This document shows positions 18,251 to 26,561 of a stretch of 64,000 nt of DNA, piece by piece. Origin of the DNA: JALHUB01 sp050010555 (GTDB taxonomy: Bacteria; Chloroflexota; Dehalococcoidia; DSTF01; JALHUB01); assembly GCA_050010555.1 (NCBI GenBank), contig JBEKKV010000002.1, positions 1 through 64,000 on the forward strand, written 5' to 3'. Position 1 is the stretch's first letter. The number at the start of each line of letters is the position of its first letter. The notes below the pieces were generated by a model. That model was not told where the DNA came from. It searched no databases and worked only from the letters and a program-made list of their open reading frames with translations. The translations under genes were made by a program, and so were the position numbers.

Positions 18251-20146
18251 ATGACATTGCTTCCTTCGGAGCTACGGCTGTTTGTGCGCGCCCTACCGGC
18301 GCTGGCTATCGACTTCGTCATCGTGATGGGAAGTTACGCCGCCGGCCTCCTCCTCCGCTTCGATGCCCATGTCCCCCGTGAATCATGGCACTGGTTCTTC
18401 TGGGCCGTTCCCGTCATAGCCGCCGCCTATCTTCTCTCCAACCTGGTGTTCGGCGTCTACCGGACCGTCTGGCGCTATGGCGGCACTGTGGACGCCATTT
18501 ACCTGGCGCTCTCCGTGAGCCTGGTCACCATCGGCGTCTTCGGGGTCAACGCCATGCTGCGACACCGCCCGCTGCCCTTGAGCGTCAACCTCATCAGCGG
18601 CGCCATCATTCTGCTGGCGATGGGGCTCGTCAAGCTTGCGCCGCGTCTCATCTCCGGCGACGACACGCCTTTGCGCGGCTGGGGCGGAAGACGGACGCAG
18701 CAGGTTCTGATCGTCGGCGCCGGCAGCACCGGTCAGCTCCTGGCCGGCGAGCTGCTGCGCAATCGCCACTGGCAGTACCGACCTCTCGGCTTCGTCGACG
18801 ACGACCCGCACAAGCTGCACACGCGCATCCATTCCGTGCCCGTGCTGGGCAATCGCTACGACATCCCTTCGCTCGTCGATAAGCACAGCGCCGATCTCGT
18901 CGCTCTGGCGATACCGTCGGCCAGCGGCGCGAGCATCCACGAGCTGCTCGCCATCTGCGAGTCAACTCACGTGCCGGTGCGCATGGTGCCCGGCCTCGAC
19001 GCAATCGTCAGCGGCAAGGCGAAGCCGGGCGAGATGCGTGAGGTGACGATAGAAGACCTCATCGAGCGCGACCCGGTGGACATCGACAAGCAGGGCTGCC
19101 ACGACCTCATCGCCGGGCGCTCCGTGCTGATCACCGGCGCAGCGGGCTCCATCGGCTCCGAGCTGGCGCGCCGGCTGCTCAGCTTCGGTCCGGCAAGCCT
19201 GCATCTCTTCGACGCCAACGAGGGCGGGCTGCACGAGCTACGCGTGGAGCTCAGTCAGCGCTCGGAGGACTGCCAGATCCGGCCCTGGATGGGCAGCATT
19301 GGCGACCGCAACAAGGTCTTCCAAGTGTTCGAGGCAGCGCGGCCGCACGTCGTTTTCCACTCCGCCGCTTACAAGCATGTCCCGCTGCTGGAAGAGAACC
19401 CCGACCAGGGATTCTTCGTGAACGTGATCGGCACGCTGAACATTCTCCAGGCGGCCAACGAAGTCGGCACGGAGAAGGTCATCTACCTCTCCAGCCATGC
19501 TGCTATGAACCCTTCGAGCGTCATGGGCGCGACGAAGCGGATCGGCGAGCTCATGGTGCGCTCGCTCGGCCAGCGCGGCACGACCTTCGCTGCCGTGCGG
19601 CTCGCCAACGTCATCGACAGCCGCGGTGGCGTCGTCAGCACGTTCTGGCGGCAGATACAAAAGGGCGGCCCCGTCTCCGTCACGCACCCGGACGTGGCCC
19701 GCTACTTCCTGACTGTGCACGAAGTGGCCAGCCTCATCATCCAGGTTGCCCTCGTAGCCGAGCCGGGCGGTATTTACGTGCTGGATGTCGGCGAGGAGAT
19801 CAAGATAGCCGACCTGGCGGAGCGCATGATCCGCGCCAAGGGCATGGAGCCCGGCCGCGAGGTGGAGATCGTCTTCACCGGCCTGCGCCCGGGCGAGAAG
19901 CTGCGCGACGACCTTCTCGGCGAGGGCGAGGAGCTGCTGCCGACCTCTCATCCGAAGGTCTTCAGCGCCCGCGGCCCGTCGCCCTGCCCGCCCGAGGACC
20001 TCCTGCGCCGCATCGGGGAGATGGAGATCGGCCTGCACCGCTCGCCGGAGGCGATGGCGGCGCGGTTGCACGAGCTGGCCCGCCTTGACCTCGCCGAAAG
20101 CCAGAGGGAATCGCCGGCGCGTACGCCTCCCAGCAGCCCCAACTAG
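18251..20146 (+). CDS. CapD/WbpM-type nucleotide-sugar dehydratase with substituted active site
   Basis: Membrane-bound protein of 631 residues: four N-terminal helices (about 10-130), a CoA-binding/Rossmann domain (LIVGAGSTGQLLAGELL, near 155-170) and a C-terminal extended SDR domain starting at LITGAAGSIGSELARRL. Family members (WbpM, PglF, CapD) are UDP-GlcNAc 4,6-dehydratases with an STDKAVNPTNVMGATKR motif whose Asp and Lys are catalytic. Here it reads SSHAAMNPSSVMGATKR, so these residues are H416 and A417, while the methionine (M425) at the third site is kept. Dehydratase activity is therefore doubtful. It starts 49 bases after the transferase with GAGGAGGGG upstream. Confidence 0.85.
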   Translation: MTLLPSELRLFVRALPALAIDFVIVMGSYAAGLLLRFDAHVPRESWHWFFWAVPVIAAAYLLSNLVFGVYRTVWRYGGTVDAIYLALSVSLVTIGVFGVNAMLRHRPLPLSVNLISGAIILLAMGLVKLAPRLISGDDTPLRGWGGRRTQQVLIVGAGSTGQLLAGELLRNRHWQYRPLGFVDDDPHKLHTRIHSVPVLGNRYDIPSLVDKHSADLVALAIPSASGASIHELLAICESTHVPVRMVPGLDAIVSGKAKPGEMREVTIEDLIERDPVDIDKQGCHDLIAGRSVLITGAAGSIGSELARRLLSFGPASLHLFDANEGGLHELRVELSQRSEDCQIRPWMGSIGDRNKVFQVFEAARPHVVFHSAAYKHVPLLEENPDQGFFVNVIGTLNILQAANEVGTEKVIYLSSHAAMNPSSVMGATKRIGELMVRSLGQRGTTFAAVRLANVIDSRGGVVSTFWRQIQKGGPVSVTHPDVARYFLTVHEVASLIIQVALVAEPGGIYVLDVGEEIKIADLAERMIRAKGMEPGREVEIVFTGLRPGEKLRDDLLGEGEELLPTSHPKVFSARGPSPCPPEDLLRRIGEMEIGLHRSPEAMAARLHELARLDLAESQRESPARTPPSSPN

Positions 20147-20154
20147 GTCCAGCC

Positions 20155-21201
20155 GTGAAGATCGTTTCCGTCGTGGGGGCGCGACCCCAGTTCATCAAGG
20201 CCGCCGCCGTCTCGCGCGTGCTGCGCCGCTGCCACGATGAGATTCTCGTCCACACCGGCCAGCACTACGACCCGCTCCTCTCGGACGTCTTCTTCGCCGA
20301 GCTCGACCTGCCGAAGCCGGACCATCACCTCGGCGTCGGCTCCGACAGCCACGCCCGCCAGACCGCGCGCATGCTGGGAGGCGTCGAAGAGGTGCTTCTC
20401 GTCGAGCGTCCCGACCGCGTGCTCGTCTACGGCGATACGAACTCGACGCTTGCCGGCGCGCTGGCAGCGGCCAAGCTTGGTCTGCCGCTCGCCCACGTTG
20501 AGGCCGGGCTGCGTAGCTACGACCGCTCGATGCCGGAGGAGCTGAACCGTGTCCTCACCGACCACTGCGCCGACCTCCTCTTCTGTCCAAGCGCCACGGC
20601 GGTCGCCAACCTGGCGCGCGAGGGGATCAGCGCCGGCGTCCACCTCGTCGGCGACGTCATGTATGACTCGCTGCTCCAGCAGGCGCGGGCACTCGATGGC
20701 GCCTCGCTCTCCCGCTGGCAGCTTGCGCCGGGGCAGTACGCCCTTGCCACCGTCCATCGCGCCGCCAACACCGACGACGCGTCGCGGCTCGGCTCGATCC
20801 TCACGGCGCTGGGCCGCTTGGCGGAGCCGGTCGTCCTGCCCGTTCACCCGCGCACCCGCAACGCGATGCTCGTTGCCGGCCTGGAAGCGCCAGCGAACGT
20901 CCGCCTCATCGAGCCGCTGGGCTACCGCGACATGCTGCTCCTGGAGAAGAACGCCCGCTGCGTCCTCACCGACTCCGGCGGCGTCCAGAAGGAGGCCTTT
21001 TTCTTCGCCGTTCCCTGCGTTACTCTGAGGGACGAAACGGAGTGGCCGGAGACCGTCGATTGCGGCTGGAACGCGCTTGCCGGCTGCGACCCGGAGCGCA
21101 TCGTCGCGGCGGCTGCGCGACCGCTGCCTCAGGGTATGCCGCCGCAGCTCTTCGGCGATGGACACGCCGTCGAGAGAATCGTTGAAGTCCTGGGCAGTTG
21201 A
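20155..21201 (+). CDS. Non-hydrolysing UDP-HexNAc(3NAc)A 2-epimerase (WecB/WbpI family)
   Basis: Inverts C2 of a UDP-2-acetamido sugar; 348 residues. Motifs include KIVSVVGARPQFIKAA, HTGQHYDPLLSDVFF, VYGDTNSTLAGALAAAKL, HVEAGLRSYDRSMPEELNR and LTDSGGVQKEAF. The start is GTG 20155. The gene heads five overlapping genes (2-epimerase, acetyltransferase, aminotransferase, oxidoreductase, dehydrogenase) that match Pseudomonas WbpI-D-E-B-A, so the substrate is more likely UDP-GlcNAc3NAcA than UDP-GlcNAc. A plain WecB function cannot be ruled out from sequence. Confidence 0.88.
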   Translation: MKIVSVVGARPQFIKAAAVSRVLRRCHDEILVHTGQHYDPLLSDVFFAELDLPKPDHHLGVGSDSHARQTARMLGGVEEVLLVERPDRVLVYGDTNSTLAGALAAAKLGLPLAHVEAGLRSYDRSMPEELNRVLTDHCADLLFCPSATAVANLAREGISAGVHLVGDVMYDSLLQQARALDGASLSRWQLAPGQYALATVHRAANTDDASRLGSILTALGRLAEPVVLPVHPRTRNAMLVAGLEAPANVRLIEPLGYRDMLLLEKNARCVLTDSGGVQKEAFFFAVPCVTLRDETEWPETVDCGWNALAGCDPERIVAAAARPLPQGMPPQLFGDGHAVERIVEVLGS

Positions 21202-21785
21202 TGATTCATCCCACCGCGGACGTCTCGCCTGAAGCGAAGATCGGCGCCGGCACGCGCGTCTGGAACGACGCCCAAGTGCGCGAGGGCGCCGTCGTCGGCG
21301 AAGAGTGCGTCATCGGCAAGGGCGTCTACATCGACAAGGACGTTGTCGTGGGCAACCGCGTGAAAATCCAGAACCACGCCTGCCTCTACCGCGGTGTCAG
21401 CGTCGAGGACGGCGTCTTCATCGGCCCGCACGCCGTCTTCGCCAACGACCGCTATCCGCGCGCCATCAACCGCGAGGGCCGGCTTCTCGGCGACGACGAC
21501 TGGCGCCCGGAAGCGACGCTGGTCCGCTACGGGGCGTCGATCGGGGCCGGCGCCATGGTACTGCCGGGCGTCACCATCGGCCGCTGGGCGATGGTCGCAG
21601 CCGGCGCGGTCGTCAGCCGCGACGTGCCGGATCAAGCGCTGGTCATGGGGCGACCGGCGCGGCTGAGCGGCTACGTGTGCGAGTGCGGCCGTCGCCTGGA
21701 GCGCGACGAAGCAGCGGCTGTCTGGCGCTGCCGCGCATGCGGCGCGAACTACGCGTTGCCCGCGGACAGGACCGAACGAAATTGA
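21201..21785 (+). CDS. Hexapeptide-repeat N-acetyltransferase (WbpD/WlbB type) with C-terminal zinc ribbon
   Basis: Left-handed beta-helix acyltransferase of 194 residues. Repeats run from about residue 8 to 145 (IGAGTRVWNDAQVREGAVVGEECVIGKG... is the family start) and NHACLYRGVSVEDGVFIGP contains the catalytic-histidine region. WlbB/WbpD enzymes acetylate the 3-amino group of UDP-GlcNAc3NA. After the helix comes a short zinc-ribbon-like tail with CECG and CRACG, found in a subset of homologues. ATG 21201 overlaps the stop of the epimerase gene (TGATG). Confidence 0.87.
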   Translation: MIHPTADVSPEAKIGAGTRVWNDAQVREGAVVGEECVIGKGVYIDKDVVVGNRVKIQNHACLYRGVSVEDGVFIGPHAVFANDRYPRAINREGRLLGDDDWRPEATLVRYGASIGAGAMVLPGVTIGRWAMVAAGAVVSRDVPDQALVMGRPARLSGYVCECGRRLERDEAAAVWRCRACGANYALPADRTERN

Positions 21786-22888
21786 TCCCGATCGCCAGGC
21801 CGCTCATCGATGACGAAGAGAAGGCCGCTGTCCTGGCCGTCCTCGATTCCGGGCACCTGGCGCAAGGCCCGCGCGTCCGCGAGCTGGAGGAGCGCTTCGC
21901 GGCGATGTGCGGCACGCGGGAGGCAGTGGCCGTGTCATCCGGCACAGCGGCGCTGATGGTCGCTCTCGCCGTCCATGGCATCGGCGCCGGCGACGAGGTC
22001 ATCACAACGCCTTTCACCTTTGCCGCCACCGCCAATGCGGTCCTCTTCACCGGCGCCCGCCCCATCTTCGTCGACGTGCGCGACGACGACTTCAACATCG
22101 ACCCGTCGCTCATCGAAGCGGCTATGACACCGCGGACGCGCGCGCTGCTGCCCGTCCACCTCTATGGCCAGCCCAGCGATATGACGGCGATGGAGGCGAT
22201 TGCGCGAAAGCACGGCCTCTTCGTCGTCGAGGACGCCTGTCAGGCGCACGGCGCAAGCGTCGGCGACAGGATGACCGGCAGCTTCGGCACAGGCTGCTTC
22301 TCCTTCTACGCGACCAAGAACATGACGACCGGCGAAGGCGGCATGATAACGACTTACGACCCTGACGTTGCCGAAAAGGCGCGCCGCTTCCGCAACCACG
22401 GCGAGACGTCGCGCTACGTGACGGAGAGCCTGGGCTACAACTTCCGGATGAGCGACGTCCTGGCCGCTATCGGCCTCGTGCAGCTCGAAAAGCTGGCGGC
22501 GCGAAACGAGCAGCGACGGGCCAACGCCGCCTTCCTCTCCGAACGCCTTCGGGGTGTGATCCTTCCGCGCGAACTGCCCGGTCGGCGCCACGTCTTCCAC
22601 CACTACACCATCCGCGTCCCCTCGACCAACGGCACGGCCTCCGCGCGCGATGCTCTGGCGGCAAGGCTGGCCGAGATGGGAATCGAGACCGGCGTCTACT
22701 ATCCGACGCCCATTCACCAGCAGCCGCTCTACCGCGACCTGGGCTATCGCGACGAGCTTCCCGTGGCCGAGCGCCTCAGTCGCGAGGTCCTCTCGTTACC
22801 GGTGCATCCGGCGCTGAGTCGCGACGATCTGGAGACCATCGTCCGCGCCGTCAACGAAGTTACCGTGGCGGCCGGAGGCGGCGCGTGA
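21782..22888 (+). CDS. DegT/DnrJ/EryC1 aminotransferase (WbpE type)
   Basis: PLP-dependent aminotransferase, 368 residues; it would convert UDP-3-keto-GlcNAcA to UDP-GlcNAc3NA with glutamate. The PLP lysine is K179 in FYATKNMTTGEGGM; GDEVITTPFTFAATANAV and LGYNFRMSDVLAAIGL are family signatures. The start is TTG 21782, overlapping the stop of the acetyltransferase; the upstream open frame is a shadow of that gene. It is a paralogue of the aminotransferase at 16401-17597 but sits with WbpD and WbpB homologues, which argues for the 3-amino reaction. Confidence 0.88.
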   Translation: MIPIARPLIDDEEKAAVLAVLDSGHLAQGPRVRELEERFAAMCGTREAVAVSSGTAALMVALAVHGIGAGDEVITTPFTFAATANAVLFTGARPIFVDVRDDDFNIDPSLIEAAMTPRTRALLPVHLYGQPSDMTAMEAIARKHGLFVVEDACQAHGASVGDRMTGSFGTGCFSFYATKNMTTGEGGMITTYDPDVAEKARRFRNHGETSRYVTESLGYNFRMSDVLAAIGLVQLEKLAARNEQRRANAAFLSERLRGVILPRELPGRRHVFHHYTIRVPSTNGTASARDALAARLAEMGIETGVYYPTPIHQQPLYRDLGYRDELPVAERLSREVLSLPVHPALSRDDLETIVRAVNEVTVAAGGGA

Positions 22889-23871
22889 CGGCCGGAAACG
22901 ACAGACGCAAGCTCCGCGCCGGCGTCATCGGCCTTGGCTCGATGGGAGTGAACCACGCTCGCGTCTACGCCGAGATGGAAGGCGTGGAGCTGGTCGCCGT
23001 CGCCGACACGTTGCCCGAACGCCTGACGCAGGCCGCGACAACCTATGACGACTATCGCCGAATGCTTGCCGAGGAGCGCCTCGACCTCGTCTCCGCTTGC
23101 GTCCCGACGCTTCTGCACCGTGACGTCGCGCTTGCGGCCGTCGAAAGCGGCGTCGCCCTGCTCGTCGAGAAGCCGATTGCCGCGACGCCGGCGGAAGGGC
23201 GCGAGATGGCGCGGGCGGCGCGCGAGGCTGGCGTCGCGCTTATGGTCGGTCATGTCGAGCGCTTCAACCCCGCGGTGCTGGAGGTGAAGCGCCTGCTTGC
23301 CGCCGGACGGCTCGGGCGCGTCTTCCAGGTGTACGCGCGTCGGACGGGGCCCTTCCCGCAGCGCGTCCGCGACGTAGGCGTCGTCCACGACCTGGCGCCG
23401 CACGACATCGATATCATGTCTTTCTTGCTGGAATCGCCGGTGGAGCGTGTTTACGCGCAGACCGCGTGCGGCATCGCCACCGAGCACGAAGACCTCCTCG
23501 CCGGCGTCCTGCGCTTCCGCAACGGCGTTACCGGTATCCTCGACGTCAATTGGCTAACGCCGCTGAAGGTGCGGCAACTAGCGGTCCTGGGCGAAAAGGG
23601 CCTTCTTCAGGCCGACTACCTTTCGCAGGAGGTGCGCTTCTATCCGAAGGAAGGCGAGGTTGCAAGCGCCGCCTCGCCGGAGATGATCCGGGTCGAAAGC
23701 AAAGAGCCGCTGCGCCTGGAACTGGAGGCGTTCGTCGAAGCTGTGCGCGAAGGCCGCGAGCCGCCGGTCACGGCCGAGGACGGCCTGTCGGCGCTGGAGA
23801 TCGCCTCGCTGCTCGTGGAGTCGGCGCGTCGGGGTGAGGTGATGACGCTGGAACCGCGAAGGGTGGGCTGA
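22885..23871 (+). CDS. Gfo/Idh/MocA oxidoreductase (WbpB/WlbA type)
   Basis: NAD-dependent sugar-nucleotide dehydrogenase, 328 residues. The N-terminal Rossmann motif is AGVIGLGSMGVNHARVY (about 12-28), followed by EKPIAATPAEGREM containing the catalytic EKP and the C-terminal substrate domain with GVVHDLAPHDIDIM. In the WbpABED route this enzyme oxidises C3 of UDP-GlcNAcA. GTG 22885 overlaps the preceding stop (GTGA) and its own stop overlaps the next start. Confidence 0.87.
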   Translation: MTAGNDRRKLRAGVIGLGSMGVNHARVYAEMEGVELVAVADTLPERLTQAATTYDDYRRMLAEERLDLVSACVPTLLHRDVALAAVESGVALLVEKPIAATPAEGREMARAAREAGVALMVGHVERFNPAVLEVKRLLAAGRLGRVFQVYARRTGPFPQRVRDVGVVHDLAPHDIDIMSFLLESPVERVYAQTACGIATEHEDLLAGVLRFRNGVTGILDVNWLTPLKVRQLAVLGEKGLLQADYLSQEVRFYPKEGEVASAASPEMIRVESKEPLRLELEAFVEAVREGREPPVTAEDGLSALEIASLLVESARRGEVMTLEPRRVG

Positions 23872-25142
23872 TGAACAGCCTTTCGGTCTGCGTCGTCGGG
23901 CTGGGTCGGATCGGCCTGCCGCTCGCTGCCCAGTGCGCTTCGAAGGGGATGCGCGTGACGGGCGCCGACATCGACGCCGCCCTCGTCGGCAAGGTAAACG
24001 CCGGAACGTGCCCTTATCCCGATGAGGGTGGCCTGGCGGACGCGATGGCCACCGCTCATGCTGCCGGCCTTCTAACCGCGACGACCGATACCGCCGCGGC
24101 CGTGCGGCAGAGCAACGTCGTCGTCATCGTCATTCCCGTTGGACTGACGGCGGAGAAGCGGGCGGATTTCACTGCGCTCGATGCGGCAGCCCGCGCCGTT
24201 GCCAAAGGGCTTCAGCCGCAGGCGCTGGTCGTGCTGGAGACCACCGTTCCGCTCGGAACGACACGCCGGCGACTGGGCGCGGCGTTGGAGGCCTCCGGCC
24301 GGCGCCTCGGCAGCGACCTCTTCCTCGCTTACAGCCCGGAGCGCGTCTTCGTCGGTCGCGTCCTGACCGACCTGCGCCATTACCCCAAGGTCGTCGGCGG
24401 CGTGGACGACGAGAGCGCGCGTCGCGCCGGCGCCTTCTACGAGAAAGCGCTCGATGCGCCCGTCATGCGTCTCGGGAGCTGTGAGGCGGCGGAGCTCGTG
24501 AAGCTGGCGGAGACAGCGTACCGGGACGTCAACATCGCCCTCGCCAACGAGTTCGCCCGCGTAGCCGATGAGCACGGCGTGGACATCGCGGAGGTCATCG
24601 CCGCCGCCAACTCGCAGCCGTTCTCGCATATCCATCAGCCGGGCGTGGGCGTCGGTGGACACTGCATCCCCGTCTACCCGCGCTTCCTGCTCGAAGAGGC
24701 GAAGGCGCGTCTCCCCGAAGCGGCGCGCGAGATCAACGATGGCATGGCGGCCTACGCGGTCGACAAGCTGGCGGAGGCGCTGGGCGGACTGAAGGAGAAG
24801 ACCGTTCTCATCCTCGGCCTCTCCTACCGGCCCGACGTCAAGGAATCGGCCTTTTCCAGCGCTTTTCTGCTGGCGGGCGAGCTCACAGCGCGAGGGGCGC
24901 GCGTCATCGTCCACGACCCGCTGTTCAGCGGCGACGAGCTGCGGGCGCTGGCGCTGGAGCCGGCGGAGCCTTTCCCGCCGCCGCACGCCGATGCCGTCAT
25001 CGTTCAGGCCCTGCACGAGGCGTACAGAGAGATCGACTTCCGCGCCTTCCCCGGCTGTCGGGTTGTCCTGGACGGGCGCGACGCCCTGTCGCGGGAGAAG
25101 ATCGAAGCGCTGGGCATACGCTATCTGGGCATCGGCCGGTAG
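23871..25142 (+). CDS. UDP-N-acetylhexosamine 6-dehydrogenase (WbpA/WecC family)
   Basis: Two-step NAD-dependent oxidation of the C6 hydroxyl of UDP-GlcNAc or UDP-ManNAc to the uronate; 423 residues. Visible are the N-terminal Rossmann motif VCVVGLGRIGLPLAAQCA, the central ELVKLAETAYRDVNIALANEF, the catalytic cysteine region GVGVGGHCIPVYPRF and the C-terminal NDP-binding domain (LILGLSYRPDVKESAFS). The context with WbpB, WbpE and WbpD homologues favours UDP-GlcNAc as substrate. It ends the coupled five-gene block. Confidence 0.9.
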   Translation: MNSLSVCVVGLGRIGLPLAAQCASKGMRVTGADIDAALVGKVNAGTCPYPDEGGLADAMATAHAAGLLTATTDTAAAVRQSNVVVIVIPVGLTAEKRADFTALDAAARAVAKGLQPQALVVLETTVPLGTTRRRLGAALEASGRRLGSDLFLAYSPERVFVGRVLTDLRHYPKVVGGVDDESARRAGAFYEKALDAPVMRLGSCEAAELVKLAETAYRDVNIALANEFARVADEHGVDIAEVIAAANSQPFSHIHQPGVGVGGHCIPVYPRFLLEEAKARLPEAAREINDGMAAYAVDKLAEALGGLKEKTVLILGLSYRPDVKESAFSSAFLLAGELTARGARVIVHDPLFSGDELRALALEPAEPFPPPHADAVIVQALHEAYREIDFRAFPGCRVVLDGRDALSREKIEALGIRYLGIGR

Positions 25143-25156
25143 GCGACCGGAGAGCA

Positions 25157-25819
25157 GTGGAACAGGACCGGCCCACAACAAGGCGCGGGCGCAGCGAACG
25201 ACTGCGACGGGCGCGCTCGCATCTCAGCCAAGCCGATCCCGTTCTGGCCCGGCTCATCGCCGCCTGGCCCGATTTCGACCCTCGCGCCTGGCTGACGGAG
25301 CTGCCCCCGATGGACTTGTACGGGGCGCTCCTGTTCCAGGTCGCCGGCCAGCAACTGTCCGTGGCAGCCACTCGCCGCATCCTGGATCGCATCCAGTCGC
25401 TGTTCGGCGGCCGTCTCCCCTCGCCGGAGCAGATGTTGCGAACCGACCCTGAAGAGTTTCGCCGTGCGGGCCTGTCGTGGCGGAAGATCGCGACGTTGCG
25501 CGATCTCGCCGAGCGCCTGTCCGATGGTCGGCTGGACGTGGACAGGCTAAGCGCCATGCCGGACGAGGATATACTGGCGGCACTCACGGAGATACCGGGG
25601 ATAGGGCCGTGGACGGTCCAGGGCGCGCTCATAATCGCGCTCGAGCGGGAGGACGTCGTCCTCCCCGGCGATATGGCGCTGCGCAAGGCGATTCGAGCCG
25701 CCTACCAGCTCGATCACCTCCCTTCGCCTGACGAAGTTCTGGCTATCGCCGAGAAATGGCGACCATACCGCAGCCTTGCCACCAGCTATCTCTTCGCCGA
25801 GCGCCGCGAATCGGCATGA
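25157..25819 (+). CDS. DNA-3-methyladenine glycosylase II (AlkA/MAG family)
   Basis: Base-excision repair glycosylase removing alkylated purines. The 220-residue protein is the HhH-GPD core without the N-terminal AlkA regulatory domain. The hairpin-helix-hairpin is LTEIPGIGPWTVQGALI (144-160) and the catalytic aspartate is D172 in VLPGDMALRKAI. The start is GTG 25157 with GGAGAG at 25149-25154. It follows the polysaccharide locus by 14 bases but is functionally unrelated to it. Confidence 0.88.
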   Translation: MEQDRPTTRRGRSERLRRARSHLSQADPVLARLIAAWPDFDPRAWLTELPPMDLYGALLFQVAGQQLSVAATRRILDRIQSLFGGRLPSPEQMLRTDPEEFRRAGLSWRKIATLRDLAERLSDGRLDVDRLSAMPDEDILAALTEIPGIGPWTVQGALIIALEREDVVLPGDMALRKAIRAAYQLDHLPSPDEVLAIAEKWRPYRSLATSYLFAERRESA

Positions 25820-25993
25820 TAGGGTGTAGCTAGACAGGGTTCAAGGCTAACGGGCGGCACAGGAATGGAGCGGGGGGCTGCCCGCGGGTAGGCTTGACTT
25901 CACAGTCTCGGGCTCCGAGATGCCGTTGCGGAGGCACGAAGAGGCGCCTCACCGAAGCGAACAGAATCTACCCTAGGCTAGCCGGCCAGAGAT

Positions 25994-26206
25994 CTACCGG
26001 TAGCGGGGAGTATGCAGCGCGCCGCTAGTAATGGGTTCGTCCACATAAAGGTCCCCGTTGCGGATCTTGATGTTGAAGCCGCAATCGGGGTTCGTGCAGG
26101 CCCATGCCTTGTAGTGAATAGGTGCGCCCTGACTGCCGAAGTCAGAAAGTGGCACCAGGTCTCCTGCCTTGCACTTCTGACACTTGGGAAATACCGGGAT
26201 GTCCAC
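25994..26206 (-). CDS. Small zinc-ribbon protein, function unknown
   Basis: A 70-residue protein with KCQKCKAG (C9, C12) and ACTNPDCGF (C37, C42), forming a CxxC...CxxxxC zinc-ribbon-like unit, then a short beta-rich tail. The frame is open up to 26338, but GGAGG (complement of 26213-26217) lies exactly six bases before GTG 26206, so this start is preferred; a longer form starting further upstream is possible. It stands alone between convergent AlkA and the divergent two-component system. No family name can be given. Confidence 0.6.
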   Translation of the reverse strand: MDIPVFPKCQKCKAGDLVPLSDFGSQGAPIHYKAWACTNPDCGFNIKIRNGDLYVDEPITSGALHTPRYR

Positions 26207-26316
26207 GAACCACCTCCCCAGCCAGCATCGCTCAAGTCGCCCACGTCTTGTCTCCGACAGGAGCGATAGGCGGGCCATCGCGTCCCCGCCGCCGCGGCAG
26301 GTCTTACGATGGCCGG

Positions 26317-26346
26317 AGTATAGCAGAGCAGTTCGCAATTTGGCAA
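26317..26346 (-). promoter_or_regulatory. Promoter for the zinc-ribbon gene
   Basis: On the minus strand TTGCCA (complement of 26341-26346), an 18-base spacer and TATACT (26317-26322) preceded by TG at one base distance (extended -10). It predicts a leader of about 100 bases. Confidence 0.55.
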
Positions 26347-26442
26347 CAGTTTTGACATGAGGCGGTATTTAGGAAGAGCATCTATTTCGATGAATCCAGC
26401 CTCGGCAGCACAAAGGGGTTGATGGCGGGCGTTCGCGCCTTG

Positions 26443-26481
26443 TTAGCACTCTCTTAACAACTCCTTGTTGCTGGTTTATTC
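26443..26481 (+). promoter_or_regulatory. Four direct repeats at 11-base period, candidate OmpR/PhoP-family binding site
   Basis: TTAGCA (26443), TTAACA (26454), TTGTTG (26465) and TTATTC (26476) start exactly 11 bases apart, one helical turn. Tandem hexamers like TTAACA with about 5-base spacers are the known form of PhoP boxes in Bacillus and of OmpR-family sites in general. The site lies about 80-120 bases upstream of the gene for an OmpR-family response regulator, so autoregulation is plausible. Confidence 0.5.
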
Positions 26482-26542
26482 CTTTTGGCCCGATAATCTA
26501 AAACGTGGCAGGTGCGCCGCCGGGCTGCGCATGCCGCCCTCT

Positions 26543-26561
26543 CTATTAACGCTGTTAATAG
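26543..26561. promoter_or_regulatory. Perfect inverted repeat before the response regulator gene
   Basis: CTATTAAC (26543-26550), GCT, GTTAATAG (26554-26561) is a perfect 8-bp inverted repeat with 3-base centre. It ends two bases before TACAAT (26564-26569), a likely -10, so a protein bound here would cover the core promoter. Confidence 0.5.

Noticed and set aside
26443..26451. TTAGCACTC, identical to one half of a CIRCE operator
   Set aside because: The second half GAGTGCTAA is missing. The sequence is better explained as the first of four 11-base-spaced hexamers before the response regulator gene.
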